Source of the DNA: JBOHNM01 sp050730675
Lineage (GTDB): Bacteria > Planctomycetota > Phycisphaerae > Phycisphaerales > UBA1924
Reading direction: 5' to 3'
Length of the DNA: 29,344 nucleotides
Assembly: GCA_050730675.1 (NCBI GenBank)
Contig: JBOHNM010000030.1
Coordinates: 1-29,344, forward strand
The notes below the pieces were generated by a model that saw only the letters and a program-made list of their open reading frames with translations, had not been told where the DNA came from and searched no databases. Of the stretch, positions 14,423-22,125 are shown piece by piece. Position 1 is the stretch's first letter. Each line of letters begins with the position of its first letter. The position numbers and the translations under genes were made by a program.

Positions 14423-16435
14423 TCAAGGGATCGGCGCGGGGGGAGCGTCGATGGGTTGATCGGGCTTGCTGAGGTCCGTGGCCTTGTCCTTGTCTTTATC
14501 CTTGCTGGGGGCGACTTCCTTGTAGTTGAGTCGCTTGGAGACCATGTTGAAAGTGAAGGGCCAGTCGGCGGGGCGCGAGCTGATCTCGGCGTTGCGGAGA
14601 CGATCAATGCCCTGGGTTGCGACGGCCCGCAGCTTCTCCTGCGTGAGCGGGGTGTACTCAGTGATCTGGACGATGGCAACCGAGAGGGCGGCCGGGAGGG
14701 GGACGGCGAAGGTACGGGAGATGGCGTTGGACTGGTCGAACTTCTGGCCGACATCGAGCTTCTCGGCGTGGTCCATGACAGCGTCGAGGAATTTCTCGTT
14801 GTTGAGCAAGGGGTTGACGGGGCGGACGCCGTTTGAGCGGGAGATGTCGACGTTCTTGACGAGGGAGACGGCAAGACCCTTGTTCTTGAGCTGGGTCTCG
14901 AGGTCGGACATGCCCATATCGGCCGCGACGAGGGCGTAAGCGGCGCCCTGCGAGTCCAGTTCGGTCATCGCGTCAACCTTCTTCTTGTCGGTCACGAGCT
15001 GTTCGCGGACCTCGTCGATGGAGGTCGGCGCGGCCTCGGGCTTGGAAGCGGTGACACAGACATAGATGAGGTTGCCCGAAGCGTCCTCGAACGGGTCGAT
15101 GATGGGGACGCCGACCTGAACGGGGACACGCACGATCGAGACCGCGGTGGGCTTGGGGTTGAATTCCTTGAGGGTCGAGAGGGCAGCAGCGAGGGGGATG
15201 TCGGATTTGCGATCGGCGCCGCGGTGAAAAGCGGCGGAGCCGATCTGCGGGTCCTTGGCCACATCGGCAAGGGTCTGGAAGTTGGAAGATGATCCGGTGG
15301 AAAGCGAGTTGATGCGGACGCCGCACTTATCGGCGAGTTCAGCGAGGATGGCGGCCTGGGCGGCCGCGGGGTTGAAGGGGGGGAAGTCGGTGGGGAGGGA
15401 TTTGTAGATGCCGTCGTCGTGGAGCTTGGCGATGGACTGGAGTGCGTAGCGCTTGAAGGCGTCGCGGGCGACGTTCATCGCGGTGTCGGTGAGGCGCGTG
15501 CGGATCTCGGACTCGATGCGGTTGCGCTCGGCGGTTTCCTGGCCCGGAACGGGCTTGGCGGCCATCAGGAGCTTCTGGACTTCGATCGGATCGACCGTAA
15601 CGAGGGACTGGATCGTGCGCCGATCGATCTTGAGCCAGGCGAGACGGACGCGGTTGGGCTGACGGTAGCCGATGCCGTACTCGCCGGTGCCCGCGGGGAC
15701 GTCGCGGTATTTGTCGTAGAAGGCGACCAACTCGGTCTCGGTGAGGGCCGGGCGGGCTTTGGCGGCGTTCTCATCGACGGGGATGATGAGGTAGGAGATC
15801 TTCGCGGAATCGAGGACCTCGCGGGCGGCCTTGGCGAAACGCTGCTCGGAAAGGGCGGGGGTCTGGACGTACTGCTCGATCATGCGTTCAACAGACCGGC
15901 CCTTGGAGAGGGCGTCGAGACCGGTCATGCCCGGGGCGATCTGGTTGTGGAGGCGGCTTGAGATTGTGCTACGGGCGGAGGCGGCGCGAGCTTCGAGTTC
16001 GCGATTCACCCATGCCATTTGATCCTGTTGATTCGCGGGCATGTCCTTCAGGCGTCCGGCGGCGAAATCCTCCTGGAGTTGACGCTGTCCCATGGCGAGG
16101 GCGACGTCCTCGATGAGAGGCTCCGCGTCAGCGCCTGTGCCTGCGAGGCCGGCGCGACGGGCCTGCTCGGTGAGCAGAATCCACATGCGGATCGGATCGT
16201 TGCCGGTGAGGCCGAGTGCGGCGGCTTGGCCGGGCCGGATGCCCGCATAGGTCTTCTGCGCATCCCCGGCGTGCTGCGCCTCAGTCTGAGTAACACCGTG
16301 GCCATCGATGGTGTAGAGCACGGCGCTTCCCGCCTCGGCCTGCCAGAAGCCCTGCGGCACGATGAAGACGATCATCAGCAGGATGCCGAAGGCGATGAGG
16401 AAGTACTTGGCGTTCTTCTTGATCCACTTGGACAT
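14423..16435 (-). CDS. SurA/PpiD-like membrane-anchored periplasmic chaperone
   Basis: A 670-residue protein with a short basic cytoplasmic end (MSKWIKKNAKY), one helix at about 11-28, and a large Gln/Ala/Leu-rich helical extracytoplasmic part. The layout, including the early 'VTQTEAQHAG' SurA_N-like helix region and the later AFYDKYRDVPAGTGEYGIGYRQPNRVR segment (parvulin-adjacent in PpiD-type proteins), matches PpiD-like folding factors. I do not see a convincing parvulin catalytic core, so peptidyl-prolyl isomerase activity is doubtful. The C-terminus is Lys/Asp-rich (SKDKDKDKATDL) then Pro-rich. It lies downstream of rpsD but is separated from it by two hairpins and has its own TATGCT box, so it is probably transcribed independently. 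Confidence 0.7.
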   Translation of the reverse strand: MSKWIKKNAKYFLIAFGILLMIVFIVPQGFWQAEAGSAVLYTIDGHGVTQTEAQHAGDAQKTYAGIRPGQAAALGLTGNDPIRMWILLTEQARRAGLAGTGADAEPLIEDVALAMGQRQLQEDFAAGRLKDMPANQQDQMAWVNRELEARAASARSTISSRLHNQIAPGMTGLDALSKGRSVERMIEQYVQTPALSEQRFAKAAREVLDSAKISYLIIPVDENAAKARPALTETELVAFYDKYRDVPAGTGEYGIGYRQPNRVRLAWLKIDRRTIQSLVTVDPIEVQKLLMAAKPVPGQETAERNRIESEIRTRLTDTAMNVARDAFKRYALQSIAKLHDDGIYKSLPTDFPPFNPAAAQAAILAELADKCGVRINSLSTGSSSNFQTLADVAKDPQIGSAAFHRGADRKSDIPLAAALSTLKEFNPKPTAVSIVRVPVQVGVPIIDPFEDASGNLIYVCVTASKPEAAPTSIDEVREQLVTDKKKVDAMTELDSQGAAYALVAADMGMSDLETQLKNKGLAVSLVKNVDISRSNGVRPVNPLLNNEKFLDAVMDHAEKLDVGQKFDQSNAISRTFAVPLPAALSVAIVQITEYTPLTQEKLRAVATQGIDRLRNAEISSRPADWPFTFNMVSKRLNYKEVAPSKDKDKDKATDLSKPDQPIDAPPAPIP

Positions 16436-16468
16436 GGAGGGGTCTCGCGAAAGGCAGGGGAGCTATTG

Positions 16469-16474
16469 AGCATA
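16469..16474 (-). promoter_or_regulatory. Possible -10 box (TATGCT) of the chaperone gene
   Basis: TATGCT on the minus strand lies 33 bases before the ATG at 16435, just after the terminator-like hairpin at 16477-16504. The leader would be about 27 bases without an obvious Shine-Dalgarno site. Confidence 0.4.
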
Positions 16475-16476
16475 CA

Positions 16477-16504
16477 GGCCGCGGCGAGGTACGTCGCCGC
16501 GGCC
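16477..16504 (-). terminator. Strong GC-rich hairpin between rpsD and the chaperone gene
   Basis: A perfect inverted repeat with 11-base arms (GGCCGCGGCGA and TCGCCGCGGCC) around a six-base loop. A short U-containing tract (UGUAUGCUCAAU) follows on the minus strand. It is probably the rpsD terminator; the lack of a long U run leaves some doubt. Confidence 0.55.
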
Positions 16505-16560
16505 TGATGGGGTCTTGAGAACCGGATCGGGCCGGCGGTATAGGAGAACGTCAAGGCACA

Positions 16561-16576
16561 CCGCCCGGAAGGGCGG
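16561..16576 (-). terminator. Small hairpin directly after the rpsD stop
   Basis: CCGCCC and GGGCGG pair around a four-base loop, six bases after the rpsD stop codon. The following sequence is not U-rich, so it may instead protect the 3' end or act together with the larger hairpin downstream. Confidence 0.35.
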
Positions 16577-16582
16577 CGCCAC

Positions 16583-17182
16583 TTAGCGATAGAACTCGAC
16601 GATCATGTTGGGGTTGACGTCGAAGGGGATCTGGTCGGAGGTGGGCTGGGCGACGACGCGGGCAGTGAGTTCACCCGGGTTGAGGTCGAGCCACTGGGGG
16701 ACCTGATGGCCGCCGAGGGATTCCATCTGCTCGCGGATGAGCTTCTGGGCCTTGGGCTTGAGGGTGATGACGTCGTTGGGCTTGCAGGCGTAGCTGGGGC
16801 GGTCGGTCTTGCGGCCGTTGACGATCACGTGGCCGTGGGCGACGATCTGGCGTGCGGCCCAGATGGTGCGGGCGAGACCGAGGCGGCGGATGACATTGTC
16901 CAGGCGGCACTCGAGCATGCGCATGAGCACCTCGCCGGTATTGCCCTTGGCGCGGCCGGCGGAGGCGATGTAGCGGCGGAACTGGGCCTCGAGGACCGAG
17001 TAGTGGAAGCGGACCTTCTGCTTCTCGTTGAGACGCAGGCCGTAATCGCGCAGGCGACGGCCGCGGAAGCCGTGCATGCCGGGGTAGGTGAGGTCGCGCT
17101 TGGACGTGTGCTTGGGATTGTCGGCGATGGGAACGCCGACGCGACGGGACAACTTGACCTTGGGACCGGTGTAACGAGCCAT
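16583..17182 (-). CDS. rpsD: 30S ribosomal protein S4
   Basis: S4 (199 residues) binds 16S rRNA early in small-subunit assembly. The N-terminus MARYTGPKVKLSRR is typical, followed by the S4 N domain and the S4 RNA-binding motif around 88-150 (RLDNVIRRLGLARTIWAARQIVAHGH and VNGRKTDRPSY). It ends in the usual VEFYR. The zinc-binding N-terminal cysteines found in some S4 proteins are absent. The start at 17182 follows GGAGG with five bases spacing, one of the clearest ribosome sites in the window. It stands alone rather than in the usual rpsM-rpsK-rpsD-rpoA cluster, and has a good promoter and a structured leader that could serve regulation. Confidence 0.98.
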   Translation of the reverse strand: MARYTGPKVKLSRRVGVPIADNPKHTSKRDLTYPGMHGFRGRRLRDYGLRLNEKQKVRFHYSVLEAQFRRYIASAGRAKGNTGEVLMRMLECRLDNVIRRLGLARTIWAARQIVAHGHVIVNGRKTDRPSYACKPNDVITLKPKAQKLIREQMESLGGHQVPQWLDLNPGELTARVVAQPTSDQIPFDVNPNMIVEFYR

Positions 17183-17204
17183 GAAAACCTCCGTCACCAC
17201 AGTC

Positions 17205-17278
17205 GGAAGCGGTGCTTCCCGTGGCGTGTCCGCCTGAGGCGAACGATCTGCGTCCGTGGGCCGAGACTTCGGTCGGAC
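17205..17278 (-). promoter_or_regulatory. Structured leader of rpsD
   Basis: Between the predicted promoter and the rpsD ribosome site the transcript can form several hairpins. GGAAGC/GCTTCC with a three-base loop is at 17205-17219. CGCCT/AGGCG is at 17231-17241. A two-part stem, GTCCG/CGGAC enclosing CCGA/TCGG, is at 17252-17278. In other bacteria S4 represses its own message through leader structure; an equivalent role here is inference. Confidence 0.35.
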
Positions 17279-17316
17279 AGGGATGATCCGGGCAAACGTT
17301 TTACCCGAGGGGAGGA

Positions 17317-17345
17317 AGTATTGGAAGGGTTTGGGTCGGGGTCAA
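17317..17345 (-). promoter_or_regulatory. Probable vegetative promoter of rpsD
   Basis: On the minus strand TTGACC (17345 to 17340) and AATACT (17322 to 17317) are separated by 17 bases, close to the sigma-70 consensus. Transcription would start near 17310, giving a leader of about 125 bases. This is the only promoter in the window with a recognisable -35. Confidence 0.55.
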
Positions 17346-17401
17346 GGAGGGAGACGGGAACGAGATCGATGAACCAGGGTTCAAATCTCACGGGCGCAAT
17401 G

Positions 17402-17440
17402 AAAAAGGGGCGACGAGGCTCGTGAGCGCCTCGCCACCCC
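17402..17440 (-). terminator. Rho-independent terminator of the sorting-tail protein gene
   Basis: On the minus strand GGGGUGGCGAGGC and GCCUCGUCGCCCC form a 13-pair stem with two G-U pairs and an eight-base loop, followed by UUUUU. It starts about 30 bases after the stop at 17470. On the plus strand the G-U pairs become mismatches, so it serves the minus strand only. Confidence 0.85.
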
Positions 17441-17469
17441 CATATGGGCTTGCCGGTTGTTGAGGCGGA

Positions 17470-18111
17470 TCAGGCGCGGCGGCGGCGGGCGAACATCAAG
17501 CCGCCGACGAGGGCCATGGCGGCGGCGCCGGGAGTCGGGACGAGCGTGGTCGTCATGGTGGGGACCTTGTCGGAACCGCCGTTGTTGAATCCGCGGAAGC
17601 GGAAGACCATCTGCTGGTCGCCGTTGACGGCGCTGATGTAGGAAGCGGCGGGGATGAAGCCGGCGCCGTTGCCGTTGACGGCGAAGGTGAACGAGACGGT
17701 CGAGCCGGGGGCCGTGCCGACGGTGGGGTTGCCGCCGCCGGACCAGTTGGCGCCGAGGGCGGCGCCGCCCTTGAAACTGCCGAAGGGTGAAGCGGACTCG
17801 ACAGAGGTGTCGGAGAAATCACCGTCGGTGCACGAGATGAGGTTGATGATGAGGGAGCCGAACTGGTTCTCGTTAGCGAGGACGATGCCGGTGAGGTAGC
17901 CGCCGCCGGCGAGGGCGGAGGTGTTGGTCACTGTCACGGTGACCTGCGAGTGCAGCGAGTCGATGACGTTGGTGGCGACGGTGCCGGTGAACGAGGCGAG
18001 GTTGCTGGTGCTGGCGGCGTTGTTCGATGTGAAGCTGACGATGTCGGCCTGGGCGGCGCCGGCGGCGGCGAGCACCAGTGCGGCGGACGCGGTGAGGGCG
18101 GTGCGGCTCAT
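17470..18111 (-). CDS. Secreted protein with PEP-CTERM-like sorting tail
   Basis: A 213-residue exported protein with a Sec signal peptide (about 1-22, ending AQA). The body is rich in Ser, Thr, Asn and Gly, as in extracellular beta-sandwich proteins. The C-terminal sorting signal consists of VPTPG, a hydrophobic helix (AAAMALVGGLMFA) and a basic end (RRRRA). This is the PEP-CTERM arrangement with PTPG in place of PEP, common in Phycisphaerae; such tails are processed by exosortase. No exosortase gene is in the window. The start at 18111 is supported by AAGGAG nine bases upstream and by the signal peptide. Function of the body is unknown. A strong terminator follows; upstream it is divergent from yajQ. 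Confidence 0.85.
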   Translation of the reverse strand: MSRTALTASAALVLAAAGAAQADIVSFTSNNAASTSNLASFTGTVATNVIDSLHSQVTVTVTNTSALAGGGYLTGIVLANENQFGSLIINLISCTDGDFSDTSVESASPFGSFKGGAALGANWSGGGNPTVGTAPGSTVSFTFAVNGNGAGFIPAASYISAVNGDQQMVFRFRGFNNGGSDKVPTMTTTLVPTPGAAAMALVGGLMFARRRRA

Positions 18112-18317
18112 CTCTCTCTTCTCCTTGCCGGGCGGGTAGGGCCACCGGGGAATGCCCGGGGTGATAGTGAGAAGGTGCAATTCAGGCTCGCGGATTTCCA
18201 GAGGCATGCACGGAAGGGCGCGCGGACGTGCGGGCGGGGGGAGATGGGCAACGGCGGAGCCGCGGCACCTTGGATCTCGAGCGGCCAGCCGGGGTGTCGA
18301 GCGTTATCGGCGGTGCG

Positions 18318-18323
18318 TAAACT
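18318..18323 (+). promoter_or_regulatory. -10 box (TAAACT) of yajQ, leaderless spacing
   Basis: TAAACT ends eight bases before the ATG at 18332. There is no Shine-Dalgarno sequence, so translation probably starts at the 5' end of the message. Confidence 0.55.
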
Positions 18324-18331
18324 CGCGTCCT

Positions 18332-18832
18332 ATGGCATCATCACCCTCGGTGGACATCGTGAGCCGCGTGGACTTCGCGGAGTTGGACAACGCCATCAAC
18401 AACATGAAGAAGATGATGGTGACGCGGTTCGATTTCCGCGGGTCCAAGTGGACTATCGAGGTTGATCAGAAAGAAAAGAAGATGAAAATCGTCGCCGAAG
18501 ACGGGACGAAGCACAAGGCGATCCACGAGGCGCTGGTGACGAGCGCGATGCGGCGCGGGATCGATCCCAAGAGCTTTGATTTCGCCGAGCCCGAGAGCGG
18601 CGCGGGCGGGATGCTCAAGCGCGAGGTGAAGATCCGCTCGGGTCTCGACCAGGACACGGCCAAGAAGGTCGTGAAGCTGATCAAGGAGACTGGGCTGAAG
18701 GTGCAGGCTTCCATCCAGGGGGAGGAAGTGCGGTTGACGGGCAAGCAGATCGACGACCTGCAGGCATGCATGAAGATGCTGCAGGGATCGGAGATTGAGG
18801 CGCCGCTGCAGTTTCTCAATATGAAGAGGTGA
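18332..18832 (+). CDS. yajQ: YajQ family nucleotide-binding protein
   Basis: A 166-residue cytoplasmic protein of the UPF0234/YajQ family, made of two ferredoxin-like halves. Members bind nucleotides including cyclic di-GMP in some bacteria, and RNA. The conserved start PSVDIVSRVDFAELDNAINN is present, as are TRFDFRGSKW (31-40) and the C-terminal VQASIQGEEVRLTGKQIDDLQ. Length matches the family (about 160). Upstream in-frame starts would add a non-conserved extension through the promoter and are rejected. It stands as a single gene, convergent with pgeF. Confidence 0.95.
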   Translation: MASSPSVDIVSRVDFAELDNAINNMKKMMVTRFDFRGSKWTIEVDQKEKKMKIVAEDGTKHKAIHEALVTSAMRRGIDPKSFDFAEPESGAGGMLKREVKIRSGLDQDTAKKVVKLIKETGLKVQASIQGEEVRLTGKQIDDLQACMKMLQGSEIEAPLQFLNMKR

Positions 18833-18880
18833 GGAAGCGCAGAGACGATCAGGCGAACGGGCGACCAGTGTGGAAGGCAG

Positions 18881-19666
18881 CTAGCCCGCGCAGGCGATGA
18901 GGGCGGCCATGCGGCCGGTGATGCGGTTGTCGCGGCGGTGGGAATAGAAGAGGTCGCCGTTGGCGACGGTACACAATTTCAGGTCGTCGGTGCGGGCGAT
19001 GGCGGCTTGGGTGAGTTGTTGGCAGATTGCGCCGGGAATATCGGCGTGGAACTTGTTCTTGTGCGCGGGTGACAGGCGGATGCTGGGAGTTCCGTCACCG
19101 AAGACGCGGCGGAAATCGGCGGCGACTTCCGGTCCGACCTCGAAGGCATCGGGACCGATGCACGGGCCAATGGCGGCGGCGATGTCGTCAGCGCCGAGTT
19201 CACGCATTTCGGCCACGGTGTTGGGAATGATGCCCGCGAGGACGCCGCGCCAGCCGGCGTGGACGGCGGCGACGATGCGGCCGTCGGCGGAGGCGAGGAG
19301 GACTGGAGCGCAATCGGCGGTGCCGATGACCAGGACGCGTGAGGGGTCGTCGGTGACGATGGCGTCGGCACGGGTGTCGTGCGGCGCTGGATGGGCGGGT
19401 TGGCCGGATCGCACCGTGTGGACCACGGGGCCGTGGATTTGGTAGACCTCGACGACCTCGCGGCCGGCGCAGTTGATTGCGGTGAGAGTGGATGCGAAGT
19501 TGGCGGCGATGTTGCTTGCGGGATCGCGCTGCGGCGTGGGGAGATCGCCCGGATTGCCGAAGTTGAGCGACGCGAAGACGCCGGAAGAAATGCCGCCGAC
19601 GCGCGTGGTGAAGGCGTGGGGGACATGAGCGAGAAGTTGAGAGTGGAGGAGGCGGGGCGCGGTCAT
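18881..19666 (-). CDS. pgeF: Peptidoglycan editing factor PgeF (YfiH/laccase-domain family)
   Basis: A 261-residue cytoplasmic zinc/copper-type hydrolase of the DUF152 family, reported to remove L-Ser wrongly placed in muropeptides; older annotation as polyphenol oxidase reflects a side activity. The metal triad is visible: His78 in QIHGPVV, Cys119 in TADCAPV and His136 in AVHAGWRG. The N-terminal HAFTTRVGGISSG and the IGPCIGPDAFEVGPEV segment are also family hallmarks. The ATG at 19666 overlaps the btpA stop in ATGA, indicating translational coupling; longer starts lie inside btpA. Confidence 0.95.
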   Translation of the reverse strand: MTAPRLLHSQLLAHVPHAFTTRVGGISSGVFASLNFGNPGDLPTPQRDPASNIAANFASTLTAINCAGREVVEVYQIHGPVVHTVRSGQPAHPAPHDTRADAIVTDDPSRVLVIGTADCAPVLLASADGRIVAAVHAGWRGVLAGIIPNTVAEMRELGADDIAAAIGPCIGPDAFEVGPEVAADFRRVFGDGTPSIRLSPAHKNKFHADIPGAICQQLTQAAIARTDDLKLCTVANGDLFYSHRRDNRITGRMAALIACAG

Positions 19667-20481
19667 AACTTGCGGCCCTTGCGGGTTCCTCGGGCGGCGG
19701 CGACGAGGGCCCGGGCGCGGGTGGGGTCGATGGGGTTGGACCACTTGCCTGCGCGTTTGATGGACGAGCCGACGATGACGGCATCGGCTCTGTCGAGCAT
19801 GGCGCGGATGTTCTGAGGCGTCGCGCCGGAACCGACGATGGTGGGAAGTGATGTCGCGGCATCGACGGCGGCGAGGTCGTCGGTGTCGGCGGCGTCGCCG
19901 GTGAACCGGCCGGTGACGATGAGGCCGTCGGAGCCGAAGAACTCTGCGGCGTGGGCGAGCTCCTCGAGGGCGAGGTCGGCGGTGATGGCGTGCGAGGCGT
20001 GTTTCTTGCTGATGTCGGTGAAGATGGCGATGTGCTCGGCGCCGATCGTGCGGCGGTAGCGGAGGAGTTGACCAGCCTCGGCGGTGGGCATGAGGCCTTC
20101 ATCGGCGACGTGAGAGAAGACGAAGTTCTCGCAGCGGATGAACTGCGCGCCGGAGGCCAACGCGATGGCGAGGGCCTCGCGGTTGCCGGTGGCGAGGACC
20201 TGGATACCGAGCGGGAGCTTGGGAGCGGCGGCGCGGACGGCGATGGCCGCGGCGGTCATGGCGGCGGTGATCTCGGGGCTGTGGGGGCCTTGGACGTACG
20301 GCGCATCGTGCATGTTCTCGATGAGCAGGGCGTCGTAGCCGCAGGAGGCGAGGAGCTTTGCTTCGGTGGCGGCAGCGGAAGCAATATCGGCGACTGAGCG
20401 CCTCGAACGCGGCGTGCCGGGGAGGGCGCCGAGGTGGATCATGCCGATCAGGGCGGAGGGAGGGAGGGTGAAGAGGGGCAT
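19663..20481 (-). CDS. BtpA/SgcQ family TIM-barrel protein
   Basis: A 272-residue protein of the BtpA family, named after the cyanobacterial factor needed to stabilise photosystem I. In non-photosynthetic bacteria the family has other, mostly unknown roles, and a TIM-barrel enzyme acting on a phosphorylated substrate is likely. The N-terminus LIGMIHLGALPGTP (11-24), the YDALLIENMHDAPY segment (49-62), TDISKKHASH (155-164), VTGRFTG and the closing VIVGSSIKRAGKW match the family throughout. The start at 20481 has a TACTCT box seven bases upstream. It is the first gene of a coupled pair with pgeF and is divergent from pyk, with 43 bases between the start codons. Confidence 0.92.
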   Translation of the reverse strand: MPLFTLPPSALIGMIHLGALPGTPRSRRSVADIASAAATEAKLLASCGYDALLIENMHDAPYVQGPHSPEITAAMTAAAIAVRAAAPKLPLGIQVLATGNREALAIALASGAQFIRCENFVFSHVADEGLMPTAEAGQLLRYRRTIGAEHIAIFTDISKKHASHAITADLALEELAHAAEFFGSDGLIVTGRFTGDAADTDDLAAVDAATSLPTIVGSGATPQNIRAMLDRADAVIVGSSIKRAGKWSNPIDPTRARALVAAARGTRKGRKL

Positions 20482-20488
20482 TGGGCGC

Positions 20489-20494
20489 AGAGTA
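20489..20494 (-). promoter_or_regulatory. -10 box (TACTCT) of the btpA-pgeF operon, leaderless spacing
   Basis: TACTCT on the minus strand ends seven bases before the ATG at 20481. No Shine-Dalgarno sequence is present. Confidence 0.55.
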
Positions 20495-20512
20495 GGGGAG
20501 ACGAGGAGGCGG

Positions 20513-20518
20513 TACGCT
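20513..20518 (+). promoter_or_regulatory. -10 box (TACGCT) of pyk, leaderless spacing
   Basis: TACGCT ends six bases before the ATG at 20525, a start fixed by the conserved N-terminus of pyruvate kinase. It lies 18 bases from the divergent btpA box, so the upstream contact regions of the two promoters must overlap. Confidence 0.6.
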
Positions 20519-20524
20519 TGGACC

Positions 20525-22054
20525 ATGGGCACACCGCGGCCGACACTGGCGACGATCATTGCGACTCTGGGGCCGGCGAGCGATGCGCCGGAGGTGGTGC
20601 TGCGGCTGATCGAGGCGGGGGTGGGTGTATTCCGGCTGAACCTATCGCACGGAACCGAGGCGGACCACGCTCGCCGCGTCGAGGTGGTGCGGGGTGCGGC
20701 GGAGGCGGCGGAGCTGCCGATCGCGGTGCTGGGGGACCTGCCGGGACCGAAGATCCGGATCGGAGCGTGCCCAGAGGCGGGTGTGGAGCTTGAAGCGGGG
20801 CAGGACGTGCTGATTGACCCGGATCTGGGGTGCAGCATCGCGGGCGCGACCGCGCGGCTGTCATGCACGCTCGGGAGCATCGGGAGTGATGTGCAGCCGG
20901 GGCAGAAGGTGCTGATCAACGACGGGGCGGTGCGGCTGCTGGCGATCGATCGCCTGCCGGACGACCCGGCGAGGGCGCTGCGGGCGCGGGTGGTGACGGG
21001 CGGCCTGGTGACCAGCAAGAAGGGCTTGAACCTGCCGCAGAGCGAACTGCACGTATCGGCCATGAGCGAACGCGACTGGAAGCTGGTGGAGTGGGCGGTG
21101 GGGGCGGGCGTGGACTACCTGGCGATGAGCTTTGTGCGGAGCGCCGTCGAAATCGGTGAGGTGAAGGCGCGGCTGGAGACGATGTGCTCGACGCAGCGCG
21201 GGGCGACGGACGAGGGCGGGTCGGCGGCGATCCCGGTGGTTGCGAAGATCGAGACGCCGCAGGCGGTAGCGCGGATGCGGGAGATCGTGGGTGCGGCGGA
21301 TGCGATCATGGTGGCGCGCGGGGACCTCGGAGTGGAGATGGACATCGCGCAGGTGCCGCTGATCCAGAAGGAATTGATCCGCACGGCAGCGAGCTACGGC
21401 AAGCCGTGCATCGTGGCGACGCAGATGCTCGAGACGATGTGCGCAGCGCCGCTGCCGACGCGGGCCGAGGCGAGCGATGTGGCCAACGCGATCCTGGACG
21501 GAGCGGACGCGGTGATGCTCTCCGGCGAGACAGCCGTCGGCAAGCATCCGGTGCTGGTGGTGGAGACGATGCGGCGGATCGTGATGGCGGCGGAGGAGCG
21601 GATGGCGGCGCGGCTGCTGATGAGGCCGTCGCCGCCGGCGGAGGTGATCCAGACGGGGTACCGGACGGCGGCGCTGGCGCACGGGGCGTGGTACGTGGCG
21701 CGGGACGTGGGGGCACGACTGGTGGTGTGCTGGAGTCAGAGCGGCGGGCTGGCGCGGTACCTGTCGCAGATGGGGTTCGCCGTGCCGGTGGTGGCGTACT
21801 CAAGCTCGGCGGTGCAGACGCGCCGGATGGCGCTGCTGCGCGGGGTGACGCCCGTGTGTGAGGCGCCGCCGGCGGACGCACGGTTGTCGTCGTGGAATAA
21901 GTCTGTGGATGCGATGCTGATCGCACGCGGGTGGGCAAACAAGGGCGATGCCGTGGTGCTGATCGCCGGGCGCCCGCTGGGCAAGAGCAAACCGACCAAC
22001 ACGCTGGCTGTGCACTATGTTGGCGAAGAATCAGCGGGGTTCATGGCCCATTGA
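20525..22054 (+). CDS. pyk: Pyruvate kinase
   Basis: Pyruvate kinase (509 residues) makes ATP and pyruvate from phosphoenolpyruvate. The (beta/alpha)8 domain starts with TIIATLGPAS (11-19), FRLNLSHG (36-43) and GPKIRIG (74-80). The B domain spans about 82-178, ending in KKGLNLPQ. The catalytic Lys241 and metal ligands Glu243 and Asp267 lie in VAKIETP and ARGDLGVE. The signature ATQMLETM (298-305) and PTRAEASDVANAILDGADAV follow. The C-terminal regulatory domain is complete. Slight departures are LNLPQ for the usual VNLPG, and a Gly/Ser/Thr-rich insertion (222-235). Upstream starts would cross the btpA promoter and are rejected. It ends at a hairpin shared with the convergent dockerin gene. 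Confidence 0.97.
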   Translation: MGTPRPTLATIIATLGPASDAPEVVLRLIEAGVGVFRLNLSHGTEADHARRVEVVRGAAEAAELPIAVLGDLPGPKIRIGACPEAGVELEAGQDVLIDPDLGCSIAGATARLSCTLGSIGSDVQPGQKVLINDGAVRLLAIDRLPDDPARALRARVVTGGLVTSKKGLNLPQSELHVSAMSERDWKLVEWAVGAGVDYLAMSFVRSAVEIGEVKARLETMCSTQRGATDEGGSAAIPVVAKIETPQAVARMREIVGAADAIMVARGDLGVEMDIAQVPLIQKELIRTAASYGKPCIVATQMLETMCAAPLPTRAEASDVANAILDGADAVMLSGETAVGKHPVLVVETMRRIVMAAEERMAARLLMRPSPPAEVIQTGYRTAALAHGAWYVARDVGARLVVCWSQSGGLARYLSQMGFAVPVVAYSSSAVQTRRMALLRGVTPVCEAPPADARLSSWNKSVDAMLIARGWANKGDAVVLIAGRPLGKSKPTNTLAVHYVGEESAGFMAH

Positions 22055-22068
22055 CGCCCGGCCAATGG
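22048..22068 (+). repeat. Inverted repeat spanning the pyk stop codon
   Basis: CCATTG and CAATGG form a six-pair stem around nine bases. It covers the TGA of pyk and sits just before the larger hairpin at 22072-22097. Confidence 0.35.
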
Positions 22069-22071
22069 AGA

Positions 22072-22097
22072 GGGCGCGGCGATGATGCACCGCGCCC
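22072..22097. terminator. Bidirectional hairpin between pyk and the dockerin gene
   Basis: GGGCGCGG and CCGCGCCC form a perfect eight-pair stem with a ten-base loop, between two convergent stops (22054 and 22126). There is no strong U run, but position and symmetry suit a shared terminator. Confidence 0.5.
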
Positions 22098-22125
22098 CCG
22101 GGGAGAAAAGCCTGGGTGAAGCCGC

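Noticed and set aside
17194..17391. 65-codon minus-strand frame upstream of rpsD
   Set aside because: It overlaps the rpsD promoter and hairpin leader and shows no coding-type composition or ribosome site.
17360..17400. tRNA-like GGTTCAAATC sequence
   Set aside because: Only three of five T-stem pairs form, and no acceptor, D-arm or anticodon arm could be placed around it.
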